50,054 nucleotides of DNA from Bacteroidota bacterium. Lineage in GTDB: Bacteria; Bacteroidota; Ignavibacteria; Ignavibacteriales; Melioribacteraceae. Of the stretch, positions 33,841 through 43,122 are shown piece by piece (within the stretch, counting starts at the first letter, position 1; every line of letters begins with the position of its first letter). Both the position numbers and the translations under genes were made by a program. A model generated the notes under the pieces. That model worked only from the letters and a program-made list of their open reading frames with translations, made no database searches and was not told the origin of the DNA. The stretch covers positions 1-50,054 of the forward strand of contig JAHISP010000091.1 in the NCBI GenBank assembly GCA_018818165.1. Reading direction: 5' to 3'.

Positions 33841-34812
33841 ATGGTTTTAACAGTCACACTTAATCCTCTGTTAGAAAACAGAACAGAATTTGATGCCATT
33901 AAATTGGGCAAAGTTAGTCGTGGAATTAACAAAGAATATAGAGCTGGCGGAAAAGGAATAAACGTATGCAGACAGCTTGATTATCTTGAAATTAAAAATG
34001 TTGCATTGCTTCCACTTGGCGGAAATAATGGCAAAATGTTGCGCAAAGTATTGATTGATGAGAATATGAATTTTACTTCAATATCCTCAAAAGGCGAAAC
34101 TCGTGCAGCAACTTTGGCAATTGAAAAATCAAAAAAAAGAATCACTTCCCTTTTTGAACCATCAGAAAAATTAACAGAAAATGAGATTAATGAGTTTAAA
34201 ACAAAATTTATTAAAATGATTCAAAACTGTTCAATTGTTGTTTTTTCTGGAAGCGTTCCAAATAAGGACGCTGCCTCAATTATAACATATGGAATAGAAC
34301 TTGCAAATGAACTTGATAAATTTTCAATACTTGATACTTATGGTGAACATCTTCAAGATTGCATTAACGCTAAGCCATCTGTGATTCACAATAATATTAA
34401 TGAACTTGAAAACTCATTAGGAATTGAATTAAATAGTGAAGATAAAAAAGTTGAATTCCTTAAAGAACTTTATAACAAAGGAATTAAATTAGCATTTATT
34501 ACAGATGGAGCAAATGCAACTTATGCTTCTAAATTTGATTTCATTTATAAGATTCAATCCAAAAAAGTTAAAGAAATTGATTCAACTGGAAGTGGCGATG
34601 CTTTTGTTGCTGGTATTACTTATGGACTAGAAAAATCGATGGTCTTTGATAAGTTTGTACGAGTTGCAGCTGCTCTTGGAAGCGTAAATGCAACTAAATG
34701 GGATGTTTGCACAACCAGACTTGAAGAAATAGAAAATATTATTGATTCTGTTATAGTTTCACAAATTGGTAAAAAATTTAAGTTAATTGATGATTCACCA
34801 ACGCATAGTTAA
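33841..34812 (+). CDS. PfkB family sugar kinase, 1-phosphofructokinase-like
   Basis: A 323-residue ribokinase-fold kinase. It begins VLTVTLNPLLENRTEF and has AGGKGINVCRQL, as in 1-phosphofructokinase/LacC-type hexose kinases. The C-terminal motif STGSGDAFVAG has the catalytic base D253. The likely reaction is ATP-dependent phosphorylation of a phosphorylated hexose. No phosphotransferase or sugar operon is nearby to fix the substrate. It overlaps the next gene by 23 bp. Confidence 0.85.
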   Translation: MVLTVTLNPLLENRTEFDAIKLGKVSRGINKEYRAGGKGINVCRQLDYLEIKNVALLPLGGNNGKMLRKVLIDENMNFTSISSKGETRAATLAIEKSKKRITSLFEPSEKLTENEINEFKTKFIKMIQNCSIVVFSGSVPNKDAASIITYGIELANELDKFSILDTYGEHLQDCINAKPSVIHNNINELENSLGIELNSEDKKVEFLKELYNKGIKLAFITDGANATYASKFDFIYKIQSKKVKEIDSTGSGDAFVAGITYGLEKSMVFDKFVRVAAALGSVNATKWDVCTTRLEEIENIIDSVIVSQIGKKFKLIDDSPTHS

Positions 34813-36562
34813 ATTGTATGTTTTTCTTATCCTATTTCTCTTTTCAATGTTATCAATTGCCCAAACTATTGATAACATTGCGATTCAGGGCAATTCTGAT
34901 TTTACAAAAAGTGATTATATAAATTGGATTAATCTTTTAAATAGTAAATTTACTTTAACAATTAATGACACAATTTCAAAAAGAATTTCACAAAACCTTA
35001 AACAGAATGGATATTACAATTTTCAGATTGATAGTATTTCATCTAAAGTTTCCGCTGATACTCAACATGTCGAAATTAGTGTTTTACTAAATGAAGGTAA
35101 TCCTACTTACGTTAATGATATTTTTATCCAGAATCTTGACTCGTTAGAACAAACGATAGCTAACGAAAAGTTTCTGCTTCTTAAAAAATCTCCATTCATA
35201 ATATCAGAATTCGAAAATGTATTTTCGGATTTGTTGACAAATTTTGAAAACAATGGATTCCCTTTTGCTTCAATAAATATTGAATCTTTATATTTTTTTT
35301 ATGATTCAACTTCGCAAGATAATTTAGTGGATGTTTATCTTAACTTTGCAAAAAATGAAGTGAGCACAATTGACACAATAATTGTAAGGGGTAATTCTAC
35401 AACGGAGAGTTATGTTATAATTCGTGAACTGCGCATTAACAAAGGCGAAAATTACTCTCAAGACAAGATTGATGATATTGCGGATAAACTAAATCGATTA
35501 CGTTTTTTTGAACAAGTGGAAACTCCCAAATTTTATTTTGATTCACATAATAAAGGTGTGCTGCAAATTGATGTTACCGAAAAAAGCACAAATAGTTTTG
35601 ACGGAATTCTTGGTTACATTCCATCAACAAATGAAAAAGAGGATGGCTATTTTACTGGCTTGATAAATATAAATCTGCGTAATCTTTTTGGAACTGGACG
35701 GGCTTTGGCATTTAAGTGGAGTAAGCTTGATAGAAATTCACAAGAACTTGAAGTGAAATATTTAGAGCCTTGGATTTTTAATTTGCCATTAAATATTGAT
35801 GTAAGACTCTATCAACGTCAGCAAGATACAACTTATGTTCAAAGAATTTTAAATGGCAATATTCAATTTCTGGCAACAGAATCATTTTCATCAGCGCTAA
35901 CTTTTTCGCAGGAATATACAATTCCCACAAATCCAGAACTGCGAGGCTTTACAGTTTTTAATTCCATTTCAACCAATAGTGGAATCAATTTTAAGTATGA
36001 TTCAAGAGATGATATTTTTGTCCCAACCAAAGGATTTTACTTTTTAAATGCTTATAAATACAGCGCAAAAAAAATACTTGGACCAGATCAGTTTGTAACT
36101 GAATCGACAAATACTAGCCCAAATCAATATAAAGTTGAAATAGATTTATTCCTATTCAGAAGCTTTTTCGTTCGGCATATTCCCTTTGTCAGTCTGCATT
36201 TACGAGAACTTCGCGGCGATGATATTGAAATCAGTGACATGTATAGAATAGGCGGCAACAATACTTTGCGCGGTTATCAGGAAAATCAATTTACTGGCAA
36301 CAGTCTTCTTTGGACAAATATTGAATATCGCTATTTAATTGGAAGGCATTCATATACTTTTCTTTTTACTGATATTGCATATTACGAACGAAATGCGATA
36401 CCCAATATAGACTTAACAGAGTTTTCAGCCACTAAAATTGGTTATGGAGTTGGAGTCACTTTCGAAACTGGACTGGGAATGTTAGCCGTGAGTTATGCTT
36501 TGGCTAAAAGTGACTCTTTCAGTAAAGGTAAAATCCATTTTGGATTGATTGGTGAATTTTAA
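34790..36562 (+). CDS. Omp85 (BamA/TamA) family outer-membrane protein
   Basis: A 590-residue outer-membrane protein: signal peptide ending SMLSIAQ, periplasmic POTRA-like domains (about 25-250; VDTIIVRGNSTTES-type start of a POTRA) and a C-terminal 16-strand barrel (about 260-590) with the family motif GGNNTLRGYQENQF. It is shorter than housekeeping BamA, so it is more likely a second Omp85 protein (TamA-like or accessory). The ATG at 34790 is preferred over an adjacent TTG. Confidence 0.85.
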   Translation: MIHQRIVKLYVFLILFLFSMLSIAQTIDNIAIQGNSDFTKSDYINWINLLNSKFTLTINDTISKRISQNLKQNGYYNFQIDSISSKVSADTQHVEISVLLNEGNPTYVNDIFIQNLDSLEQTIANEKFLLLKKSPFIISEFENVFSDLLTNFENNGFPFASINIESLYFFYDSTSQDNLVDVYLNFAKNEVSTIDTIIVRGNSTTESYVIIRELRINKGENYSQDKIDDIADKLNRLRFFEQVETPKFYFDSHNKGVLQIDVTEKSTNSFDGILGYIPSTNEKEDGYFTGLININLRNLFGTGRALAFKWSKLDRNSQELEVKYLEPWIFNLPLNIDVRLYQRQQDTTYVQRILNGNIQFLATESFSSALTFSQEYTIPTNPELRGFTVFNSISTNSGINFKYDSRDDIFVPTKGFYFLNAYKYSAKKILGPDQFVTESTNTSPNQYKVEIDLFLFRSFFVRHIPFVSLHLRELRGDDIEISDMYRIGGNNTLRGYQENQFTGNSLLWTNIEYRYLIGRHSYTFLFTDIAYYERNAIPNIDLTEFSATKIGYGVGVTFETGLGMLAVSYALAKSDSFSKGKIHFGLIGEF

Positions 36563-36609
36563 TTAACTTAGCAAATAGAATACCATTTTTTATGTTATTA
36601 GGAAAATAA

Positions 36610-37452
36610 TTGAAAAACATTAAGGCACTTATCACAATTATTAGACCCCTCAATTGTTTAATTACTTTTTTTACAATTATTACAGCTTGCTTTATTTGCG
36701 CCGATAGTTTCGATTATAAAATTATATTAATTGCCGCATTTGCCGGAGCCTTTGTAAACGCTTGTGGTAATATTATTAACGATTATTTTGATATGGAAAT
36801 TGATAAAATAAATCGTCCAAACCGAGTTTTGCCAAGTGGAAAAATATCGCCAAGATTAGCCTTAAATAGTTATGTATCAATCACTTACTTTGCAATTTTG
36901 TTAGCGTTTTATAATCTTAATTTTAACGCATTTTTGATAGTTTTAATAACTTCCGCAATGATGTTTTTATATTCATTCATACTAAAAGGCATTCCTCTAG
37001 TTGGAAATATTGTGGTTGCCTTCTTTACTGGCTTGGCTTTTCTTTTTGGAAGTGTTGTGGTTGGAAATATATATTGTGGAATTATTCCAACTGTTTTTGC
37101 TTTCTTGATAAGCTTAATGAGGGAACTTGTAAAAGATGTTGAAGATATTAAAGGCGATCAGTCGGTTAGTATTTCAACTTTCCCTATAAAATATGGAGTT
37201 GATTCAACTGTCAAACTAATATCAATTTTGGGTATTGTGTTAATTATATCAACGACAATTCCATTCTTATTTAAGATTTACAATTTGTATTATTTTATTT
37301 TCGTTTCTCTGTTTGTTAATGGAATTATAGTTTATGTAATAAGTCGATTAAGAAAAGACACCTCACAAATTACACTTAGCACAACTAGTGTACTTCTTAA
37401 AGTTGGAATGGTAATGGGAGTTATTTCCATTTTAATTGGCACAAAACTATGA
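36610..37452 (+). CDS. UbiA prenyltransferase, GGGP geranylgeranyltransferase-like
   Basis: A 280-residue inner-membrane protein with about eight helices. Both aspartate motifs are present: NDYFDMEIDKINRPNRVLPS and DVEDIKGD. Sequences of this type in Bacteroidota are annotated as geranylgeranylglycerol-phosphate geranylgeranyltransferase or related enzymes; the aromatic or glycerol substrate cannot be fixed from sequence alone. The start is TTG at 36610, preceded by AGGAAA. Its stop overlaps the rnhB start (ATGA). Confidence 0.8.
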   Translation: MKNIKALITIIRPLNCLITFFTIITACFICADSFDYKIILIAAFAGAFVNACGNIINDYFDMEIDKINRPNRVLPSGKISPRLALNSYVSITYFAILLAFYNLNFNAFLIVLITSAMMFLYSFILKGIPLVGNIVVAFFTGLAFLFGSVVVGNIYCGIIPTVFAFLISLMRELVKDVEDIKGDQSVSISTFPIKYGVDSTVKLISILGIVLIISTTIPFLFKIYNLYYFIFVSLFVNGIIVYVISRLRKDTSQITLSTTSVLLKVGMVMGVISILIGTKL

Positions 37453-38072
37453 TGGAATTAAAAGAATTTGATAAGTCATTTCTGGACATCACAATAAAAC
37501 GAATTGCTGGAGTTGATGAAGCTGGGCGCGGTCCGCTTGCTGGTCCAGTAGTTGCTGCTGCCGTTATATTTGATGAACAAACTATAATTCCAAAAGTTAA
37601 TGACTCAAAGAAATTGACTGAAAAAGTACGTGAAGTATTATACGATGAAATTATTAATAGTTCAATTAGCTACGGAATTGGGATTGTACATCAAGCTGAA
37701 ATTGACGAAATAAATATTTTGCAAGCTACACTTAAAGCCATGCAACTTGCGGTAACTGGATTAAAAGTAATTCCAGACTTAATTTTAATTGATGGAAATA
37801 AATCATTCAATTCAAAAATACTTACCAAAACAATTGTAAAAGGAGATGCAAAATCGTTCTCCATTGCTGCGGCATCCATTTTGGCAAAAGTTACTCGTGA
37901 TAGAATAATGCGGGAAGCAAGCATAAAACATCCAGAATATCTTTGGAGTAAAAATAAAGGTTATGGAACTCGTGAGCACATTGAAGCTATTAAAAAATAT
38001 GGTGCAACCGAGTTGCATAGGAAAAGTTTTTTGAAAAACATTCTTGAATATCAAGAGGAGCTGGGAATTTAA
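37449..38072 (+). CDS. rnhB: Ribonuclease HII
   Basis: A 207-residue cytoplasmic endonuclease that removes ribonucleotides from DNA and RNA-DNA hybrids. The catalytic start AGVDEAGRGPLAGPVVAAAV and the DGNK motif are complete. It overlaps the UbiA gene by 4 bp and its stop overlaps the yraN ATG, so the three genes form a coupled operon. Confidence 0.95.
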   Translation: MMELKEFDKSFLDITIKRIAGVDEAGRGPLAGPVVAAAVIFDEQTIIPKVNDSKKLTEKVREVLYDEIINSSISYGIGIVHQAEIDEINILQATLKAMQLAVTGLKVIPDLILIDGNKSFNSKILTKTIVKGDAKSFSIAAASILAKVTRDRIMREASIKHPEYLWSKNKGYGTREHIEAIKKYGATELHRKSFLKNILEYQEELGI

Positions 38073-38431
38073 TGCCACATTATAAACAACGCACTGGAGA
38101 TAAAGGCGAAAATTACGCTTGCGATTTACTAGTAGAAAATGGATTTACAATAATAGAACGCAATTACCATTACGGCCATGGTGAAATTGATATTGTTGCA
38201 ATGGATGGCGAAACGCTCGTATTTGTTGAGGTTAAAACCCGAAAAAATCTTGAATTTGGAGACCCAATTCAAGGAGTTAATAGAAGCAAGCAAAGTCAAA
38301 TACGAAAAATTGCAGAAGGTTATTTAATGGAGAAAAAGATTTTGGATGTTGATTGCAGATTTGATGTTATTGGAGTTCTGCTGCGAGGCAATGAAGCCCC
38401 AAAAATAAATCATATTGAAAATGCTTTTTAA
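38072..38431 (+). CDS. yraN: YraN/UPF0102 family nuclease-like protein
   Basis: A 119-residue protein of the UPF0102 family with a restriction-endonuclease-like fold: GEIDIVAMDGETLVFVEVKT carries the D...ExK catalytic arrangement. It is commonly encoded beside rnhB, as here, and is thought to act on branched or damaged DNA, but the role is not proven. The ATG shares its A with the rnhB stop (TAATG). Confidence 0.93.
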   Translation: MPHYKQRTGDKGENYACDLLVENGFTIIERNYHYGHGEIDIVAMDGETLVFVEVKTRKNLEFGDPIQGVNRSKQSQIRKIAEGYLMEKKILDVDCRFDVIGVLLRGNEAPKINHIENAF

Positions 38432-38451
38432 TTGAAATCCATTTTCATTCT

Positions 38452-38541
38452 TCCAACATTCCATTATTCCCAAATTCCATTATTCCATTCCTCCAACATT
38501 CCATTATTCCCAAATTCCATTATTCCATTCCTCCATCTTTC
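38452..38541. repeat. 40-bp tandem repeat, about 2.2 copies
   Basis: TCCAACATTCCATTATTCCC recurs at 38452 and 38492 with a 40-bp period. It is pyrimidine-rich, with many CCATTATTCC sub-repeats, in the gap between convergent genes. A similar CCATTATTCCATTTAT string lies near 31117, so it is a dispersed simple repeat. Confidence 0.85.
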
Positions 38542-38549
38542 CATTCTTT

Positions 38550-38981
38550 TCACTTCATTACAAGCCAATCTTCTAATTCAGTTCCCTCATTTTCTTTTTT
38601 AAGTTTTTGAAGTATTAAATCGTTTCGTGCGCGCATTTCAGTTAGCCAACCTTTTACTTCCATTCTTAAAAGGAAACAGAACAAATAGAAAGGAGCTAGT
38701 CCAATTAATAATAGATCTGGATAAAATAGTGAGATAGGAATTAAAGGAAGTAAGACTATAATACTAAACGAAATTATCCAGCCTTTTTTTTCTTCTTTGT
38801 ATAAAACGTAAAGCATAAATGGAGTAAAAACTATAGCTGCAAAAATAATTACTATCAATAACATAAAGTAAAACCATCCGCCTACGTATAAAACTGATGA
38901 TGAAATTTCGTAATTCAAGTATTTGTATAAACTCTCTAATCTTCGCGTGTTTTCAAAAGTTGGTTCAGTCAAATTTTGCAT
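38550..38981 (-). CDS. Small membrane protein of unknown function
   Basis: A 143-residue protein with three to four hydrophobic helices (about 32-58, 68-88, 90-112) and a charged C-terminal tail (LTEMRARNDLILQKLKKENE). No family was recognised. It lies 9 bp after bshB1 on the same strand with GAGGGA near the ATG, so it is probably co-transcribed. Confidence 0.6.
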   Translation of the reverse strand: MQNLTEPTFENTRRLESLYKYLNYEISSSVLYVGGWFYFMLLIVIIFAAIVFTPFMLYVLYKEEKKGWIISFSIIVLLPLIPISLFYPDLLLIGLAPFYLFCFLLRMEVKGWLTEMRARNDLILQKLKKENEGTELEDWLVMK

Positions 38982-38990
38982 TGTTCCCTC

Positions 38991-39695
38991 TTATATTATT
39001 TCTAATTCAATAGCTTCCTCAGAGAAAAATGGTTCTCCAAATTCCTTTCTAATTTGAAATCCAAAATACCTTGCTCGTGCTTCCAGCATTTTAACAAATT
39101 TTGGATCGCTTATAAAAGTTAAATTCCCTTTCTCATCTGGATTATAAAATTGAGATTTATAAGCTCTTATTGATTTCATTTTAGTTTCAAAATGCTCGGT
39201 AATATCAACAACAAAAGATGGAGTAAATTCGTAAGTCTGCATGTAGTAATACAATTTATCTGGACGATAAGCTTCTTGTATTTCGCCATTCAATTCCGTT
39301 TCAATCTTAATCAATCCAGAAAAGAAGACTGCCTCTTTAACAATTTTGCTTGCGCCTATGTGGTCTGGATGTCTATCATTAAAATAAGGAGCAAAAACAA
39401 TTCGTGGTTTATATTTTCGCAAAAGTGTTATCACTTTCTTTACAATATCTTCCTCTACCTTAACCTTACCATCCGAAACTTTTAAATTTTCTCTAACCGA
39501 AACATTTAAAATTTTTGAAGCTTCCGTTGTTTCAAGTTTTCTACTTTCAATTGTACCATTGCTGCTTAACCCCGCTTCGGTAAAGTCAACAATTCCAACG
39601 GACTTCCCTTCAGCAACAAGTTTTGCAATTGTTCCACCCATTCCAAGTTCCGCGTCATCGGGGTGTGCGGCAAATATTAATATATCTAGATTCAT
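38991..39695 (-). CDS. bshB1: Bacillithiol biosynthesis deacetylase BshB1
   Basis: A 234-residue LmbE/PIG-L family zinc deacetylase that removes the acetyl group from N-acetylglucosaminyl-malate in bacillithiol synthesis. The AHPDDAELGMGGT motif supplies zinc and catalytic residues, and DRHPDHIGASKIVKEA is the second conserved block. The BshB1-like length and the PSFVVDITEHFETKM region favour BshB1 over other LmbE proteins. The start at 39695 follows AAAAGGAAT; an ATG at 39707 would add four residues but lacks a good ribosome binding site. Confidence 0.87.
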   Translation of the reverse strand: MNLDILIFAAHPDDAELGMGGTIAKLVAEGKSVGIVDFTEAGLSSNGTIESRKLETTEASKILNVSVRENLKVSDGKVKVEEDIVKKVITLLRKYKPRIVFAPYFNDRHPDHIGASKIVKEAVFFSGLIKIETELNGEIQEAYRPDKLYYYMQTYEFTPSFVVDITEHFETKMKSIRAYKSQFYNPDEKGNLTFISDPKFVKMLEARARYFGFQIRKEFGEPFFSEEAIELEII

Positions 39696-39946
39696 ATTCC
39701 TTTTCATTTATGTTTTAAAGTAAGTTTAACTTAATCTATCTAACTAATAAACGCAATACTTAGAATTACCATTTATCAGAAATTTAAATAAAAATATTCC
39801 TATTTCAATAAACCTGTTTATATTTATATAATAAAATTTTATTAGCTGTTTCTATTTGGATTGTTTTCTAATTATCTAACTTTGAAATGGCAAAAGCGTC
39901 AAAAGACCAATTTTGGTAAATAACATTAACCAATTATAGGAGACCC

Positions 39947-40606
39947 ATGAAAAAAACAATTCAATTTGGTGAAAACGTAGAAGGATATAAAATTCCAGTA
40001 TTGAATGAACGCGAAATAAGAGCAGGAGCTGGAATACTATTTTTAATTATGTTTATATCCATAACTGCTGCAACACAGGGCAGTTTTACAATGCTAAAAT
40101 ATGCTATAGTGTTGTTTCTAACGGATATGGTAATTCGTGTTTTTATTAATCCAAAATTTGCGCCTACTTTAATATTAGGGCGTTTAGTTGTAAGAAATCA
40201 AACTCCAGAATATGTTGGAGCGGAGCAAAAAAAGTTTGCTTGGATAATTGGAATTACCCTTGGGATTATAATGCTTGTTCTTCAAATAATTGTAAATTCA
40301 TTTAGCCCAATAACCGGACTTATTTGCATGATATGTCTCATATTCCTATTCTTTGAATCTGCGTTTGGTATTTGTATTGGATGTATGTTTTATGGTTGGT
40401 TTTATAAAGAAAAAGCTCAATACTGCCCTGGCGAAGTTTGTGATGTAAAAGCAAAACAAGATATTCAGAAAACATCCAAGGCACAAATATTTATAGTTTT
40501 GGGTTTTATCGTTTACATGTCTCTTGTTGTTATGTTATTCCACGATAATTTTAGTAAAAAACCATTTGATTTATTTGGATTGGAAAACAAATCACACGTT
40601 GAATAA
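39947..40606 (+). CDS. DUF4395 membrane protein
   Basis: A 219-residue inner-membrane protein with about five hydrophobic helices. The block VRVFINPKFAPTLILGRLVV and the CIGCMFYGWFY segment are typical of DUF4395, a family of unknown function sometimes found near thiol or sulfur genes. YCPGEVC adds a further cysteine pair. TAGGAGACCC precedes the ATG, and a hairpin follows the stop. Confidence 0.85.
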   Translation: MKKTIQFGENVEGYKIPVLNEREIRAGAGILFLIMFISITAATQGSFTMLKYAIVLFLTDMVIRVFINPKFAPTLILGRLVVRNQTPEYVGAEQKKFAWIIGITLGIIMLVLQIIVNSFSPITGLICMICLIFLFFESAFGICIGCMFYGWFYKEKAQYCPGEVCDVKAKQDIQKTSKAQIFIVLGFIVYMSLVVMLFHDNFSKKPFDLFGLENKSHVE

Positions 40607-40620
40607 GTATTTATACTTTA

Positions 40621-40663
40621 TCTTTTAATGCTGTCAAGGACCATTCCTCGACAGCATTAAAGA
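40621..40663. terminator. Strong hairpin after the DUF4395 gene
   Basis: TCTTTTAATGCTGT pairs with ACAGCATTAAAGA (one bulged T), with an inner AGGA-ccat-TCCT stem, 15 bp after the stop. It is the third member of the ATGCTGTC hairpin family and marks the edge of the accessory region. Confidence 0.75.
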
Positions 40664-40690
40664 TAAAAAATATGTTTTATTGCATTGATT

Positions 40691-40843
40691 AAGGCATTTT
40701 TTTCAACATATTTGCTTAAAGCTGGAACTGATTTAAGATATATACAATTATTAGGGCATAACAGCAGTAAAACAACCGAAATCAATACTCATGTTTCTAA
40801 AAATAGTTTACAAAAAATATAATCTCCATTTGATGATTTATAA
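40691..40843 (+). pseudogene. Dead C-terminus of a tyrosine recombinase
   Basis: From 40712 the frame reads LLKAGTDLRYIQLLGHNSSK, then TTEINTHVSKNSLQKI-stop, then SPFDDL-stop. This is the end of an XerC/D-type recombinase, normally ...RYIQELLGHNSSKTTEIYTHVS... . Two residues are missing before LLGHN, the catalytic Tyr codon TAT is now AAT (40784-40786), and a lysine codon has become TAA (40820). The preceding R-H-x-F-S-T box needs one more base to stay in frame. The N-terminal three quarters are gone. Confidence 0.85.
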
Positions 40844-41043
40844 ATATTATTTGTTTAACTTTACACAAAAAAACACCCATTTTTATGAAATATATACAGC
40901 TAATATTTGTTGTATATATTTGGTTTTGTGGGACATATAAACAAGTTAGCGGTCATTGAAACACAGTATTCAGCAACTAAAAATAAATTATCATAACTTT
41001 GGACAGAAAATTACAGTGTGACAGAATAGATAACGATTAAATT

Positions 41044-41925
41044 ATGAGTAATGCAAAAATATCAATACGTTTTTTTGACGCCCGCGAAGTACGAGCCGTT
41101 TGGGACGAGCAAAACGCCAAGTGGTGGTTTAGTGTGTTGGATATTGTAGCTTTGCTTACCGACCAAGACGACTACGCCAAAACCCGCTACTATTGGAAAT
41201 ACCTTAAAGCGAAGTTGAAGAAAGAAAAAAATGAGTTGGTTAGTGCCACTACCCAACTGAAACTTTTAGCAAGTGATGGCAAACGGTATTTAACCGATAT
41301 GCTGGATTACACCGGCATTATTGCCTTAGGCAAAGAATTTCCGAGCAAAAAGGCAAACCGATTTATTGAATGGTTTACATACAGTGATGAAAGCATAGAT
41401 GGAAAAAGCAAAACAAAAGCGTATGCAATGTTTGAAAGTTCTTTTATCAACAGCATAGAAGTTGGTACAACCAAAGGTATGCAACAAATACACGCTTATT
41501 TGTTTGGCGGATTGTATGATTTTGCGGGACAAATCAGACAAAAAAATATTTCAAAAGGGGGTTTTTAATTTGCCGTATCACTTTTTTTGAGCGACACATT
41601 AAAGCAAATAGAATCAATGCCCGAAACTACATTTGATGAAATCGTAAATAAATATGTAGAAATGAACATTGCACACCCTTTTATGGAATGTAATGGCAGA
41701 ACCACTAGAATATGGTTAGATTTAATACTAAAAAAACGCCTCAAAAAATGCGTTGATTGGAGTATAATAAGTAAGCAAGATTACATGAACGCAATGATGC
41801 TAAGTCCAACCAAAAGTAGTGTTCTGCAATCACTTTTGGAAAAAGCGCTCACCACAAAAATAAACGACCGCGAAATGTTTATTAAAGGGATTGACTACTC
41901 ATATTACTACGAAGAAAATGACTAA
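41044..41925 (+). pseudogene. fic: Bro-N/Fic fusion gene broken by one in-frame stop
   Basis: Read through one TAA (41566-41568), this is a 293-codon frame: an N-terminal Bro-N-like domain (about 1-120) and a Fic domain. The stop falls in ISKGGF-[stop]-FAVSLFLSDT, where a family member would have Gln or Arg (CAA to TAA is one change). The Fic motif reads HPFMECNGRTTR (H211 onward): histidine and arginine remain, but the usual Gly of HPFxxGNGR is Cys216. Fic proteins transfer AMP to target proteins. The gene is GC-richer than its neighbours, which suggests transfer. The second half could start alone at TTG or nearby, but would be incomplete. Confidence 0.8.
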
Positions 41926-42031
41926 TGAAATAACGGCAAAATAGGGAGCAGAACACAACGAAAAAAATGAAAAACGAAACGACAAAATTAAAAAACAATG
42001 AACCGCAAACACGCGGGATAAAACTTTGGGG

Positions 42032-42140
42032 GCTAAGTGGTTATTCGAGCTTTTGTTCTCGCATCAAGGTTTGTTGTACCTTGATAGCGAAGTGGCTTGA
42101 AATCCCCAACCGTTTCAAATTGTCAAACGTTAGCGTTCAT
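42032..42140. repeat. Large imperfect stem-loop (cassette-boundary-like)
   Basis: CGCATCAAGGT pairs with ACCTTGATAGCG (42060-42089, one bulge) inside weaker arms GGGG...CGAGC and GCGAAG...CCCC, then CAAACGTTAGCGTTCATT. A similar GTTAGCGGTCATT stands at 40949-40961. The layout recalls integron-type attC sites or related dispersed repeats, but the GTTAGCG ends do not fit the attC consensus exactly. No gene is encoded here. Confidence 0.45.
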
Positions 42141-42222
42141 TGGAGCAATACCCAATAGCGGAATAAAACAAAAACAGACTAAATAAAATGAATATTAACT
42201 AATAAAAAAGGAGAACAAAGTA

Positions 42223-43122
42223 ATGAAAAAAGCATTTACAATTTTAATGGTCGTTTCAGTTACAATACTATCATTTTTAGGTTGTAATAGAGATATTAAA
42301 GAGAAGGATTCATTCAGTATTGCTTTTATGACAGATATTCACATCCAACCGGAGGAAAATGCTGTTGCGGGATTCACACAGGCTCTGGATTCTGTTAATA
42401 AATTAAACCCCGATTTTATTCTGACTGGAGGCGACCTTATAATGGATGCGCTGGGGCAATCTTATGGTCGTGCAGATTCACTATATAATCTTTACATGGA
42501 GGTTATAAAAAAATCAAATAAGCCGGTTTACAATACAATGGGTAATCATGAGATTTATGGCATTTATAAAAGAAGCAGCGCAGATTCTACAAATCCAGAA
42601 TATGGAGAGCTCATGTTTGAAAAGAGACTTGGAAAATCTTACTATGCTTTTGAACATAAAGGCTGGAAATTCATAATTATTAATTCCATTGAAGATACTA
42701 AAAAAGGAAAATATATCGGACAGGTTGACACCGCGCAAATTTCATGGATAAAGAGTGAGTTAAAAAACACTAACCCCCTTACTCCAATTGTTTTGAGTAC
42801 ACATATTCCTTTTATTACAGCATATACTCAGAAATATGGTGGATCTACTTTACCAAACGATTCAACTCTTGTTGTTTACAATTCAAAAGAGGTAATTAAT
42901 CTTTTCAACGGGTATAACCTTAAGCTTGTGCTTCAGGGCCATCTACACACTGTGGAAGATATATATATTGATGGCATTCATTTTATAACCGGCGGTGCTG
43001 TTTCGGGCAGATGGTGGAAAGGTACAAATCAAGGTTTTGAAGAAGGATTCATGTACATTTCTTTCGGAACTGATGATTTCAGTTGGAGATATGTGGATTA
43101 TGGATGGGAAATTCAAAAATGA
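42223..43122 (+). CDS. Calcineurin-like metallophosphoesterase lipoprotein
   Basis: A 299-residue exported lipoprotein (lipobox LSFLGC) with a metallophosphoesterase domain. Metal-ligand blocks appear in order: FMTDIHI (D-x-H), GGDLIMD (GD), NTMGNHE (GNHE), STHIPF and QGHLHT (GHxH). Substrates for such secreted enzymes include phosphoesters and nucleotides; none can be inferred here. AAGGAG lies 9 bp before the ATG. Confidence 0.9.
   Translation: MKKAFTILMVVSVTILSFLGCNRDIKEKDSFSIAFMTDIHIQPEENAVAGFTQALDSVNKLNPDFILTGGDLIMDALGQSYGRADSLYNLYMEVIKKSNKPVYNTMGNHEIYGIYKRSSADSTNPEYGELMFEKRLGKSYYAFEHKGWKFIIINSIEDTKKGKYIGQVDTAQISWIKSELKNTNPLTPIVLSTHIPFITAYTQKYGGSTLPNDSTLVVYNSKEVINLFNGYNLKLVLQGHLHTVEDIYIDGIHFITGGAVSGRWWKGTNQGFEEGFMYISFGTDDFSWRYVDYGWEIQK

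Noticed and set aside
40860-41043. Promoter operator AGCTAATATTTGTTGTATATA before the Fic gene
   Set aside because: TATATACAGC...GTTGTATATA is only a loose palindrome in AT-rich DNA, and no regulator gene is adjacent.
41967-42158. A 63-residue ORF after the Fic gene
   Set aside because: It lies wholly within an imperfect stem-loop spacer, has no domain and no ribosome binding site of note, and its composition follows the palindrome.
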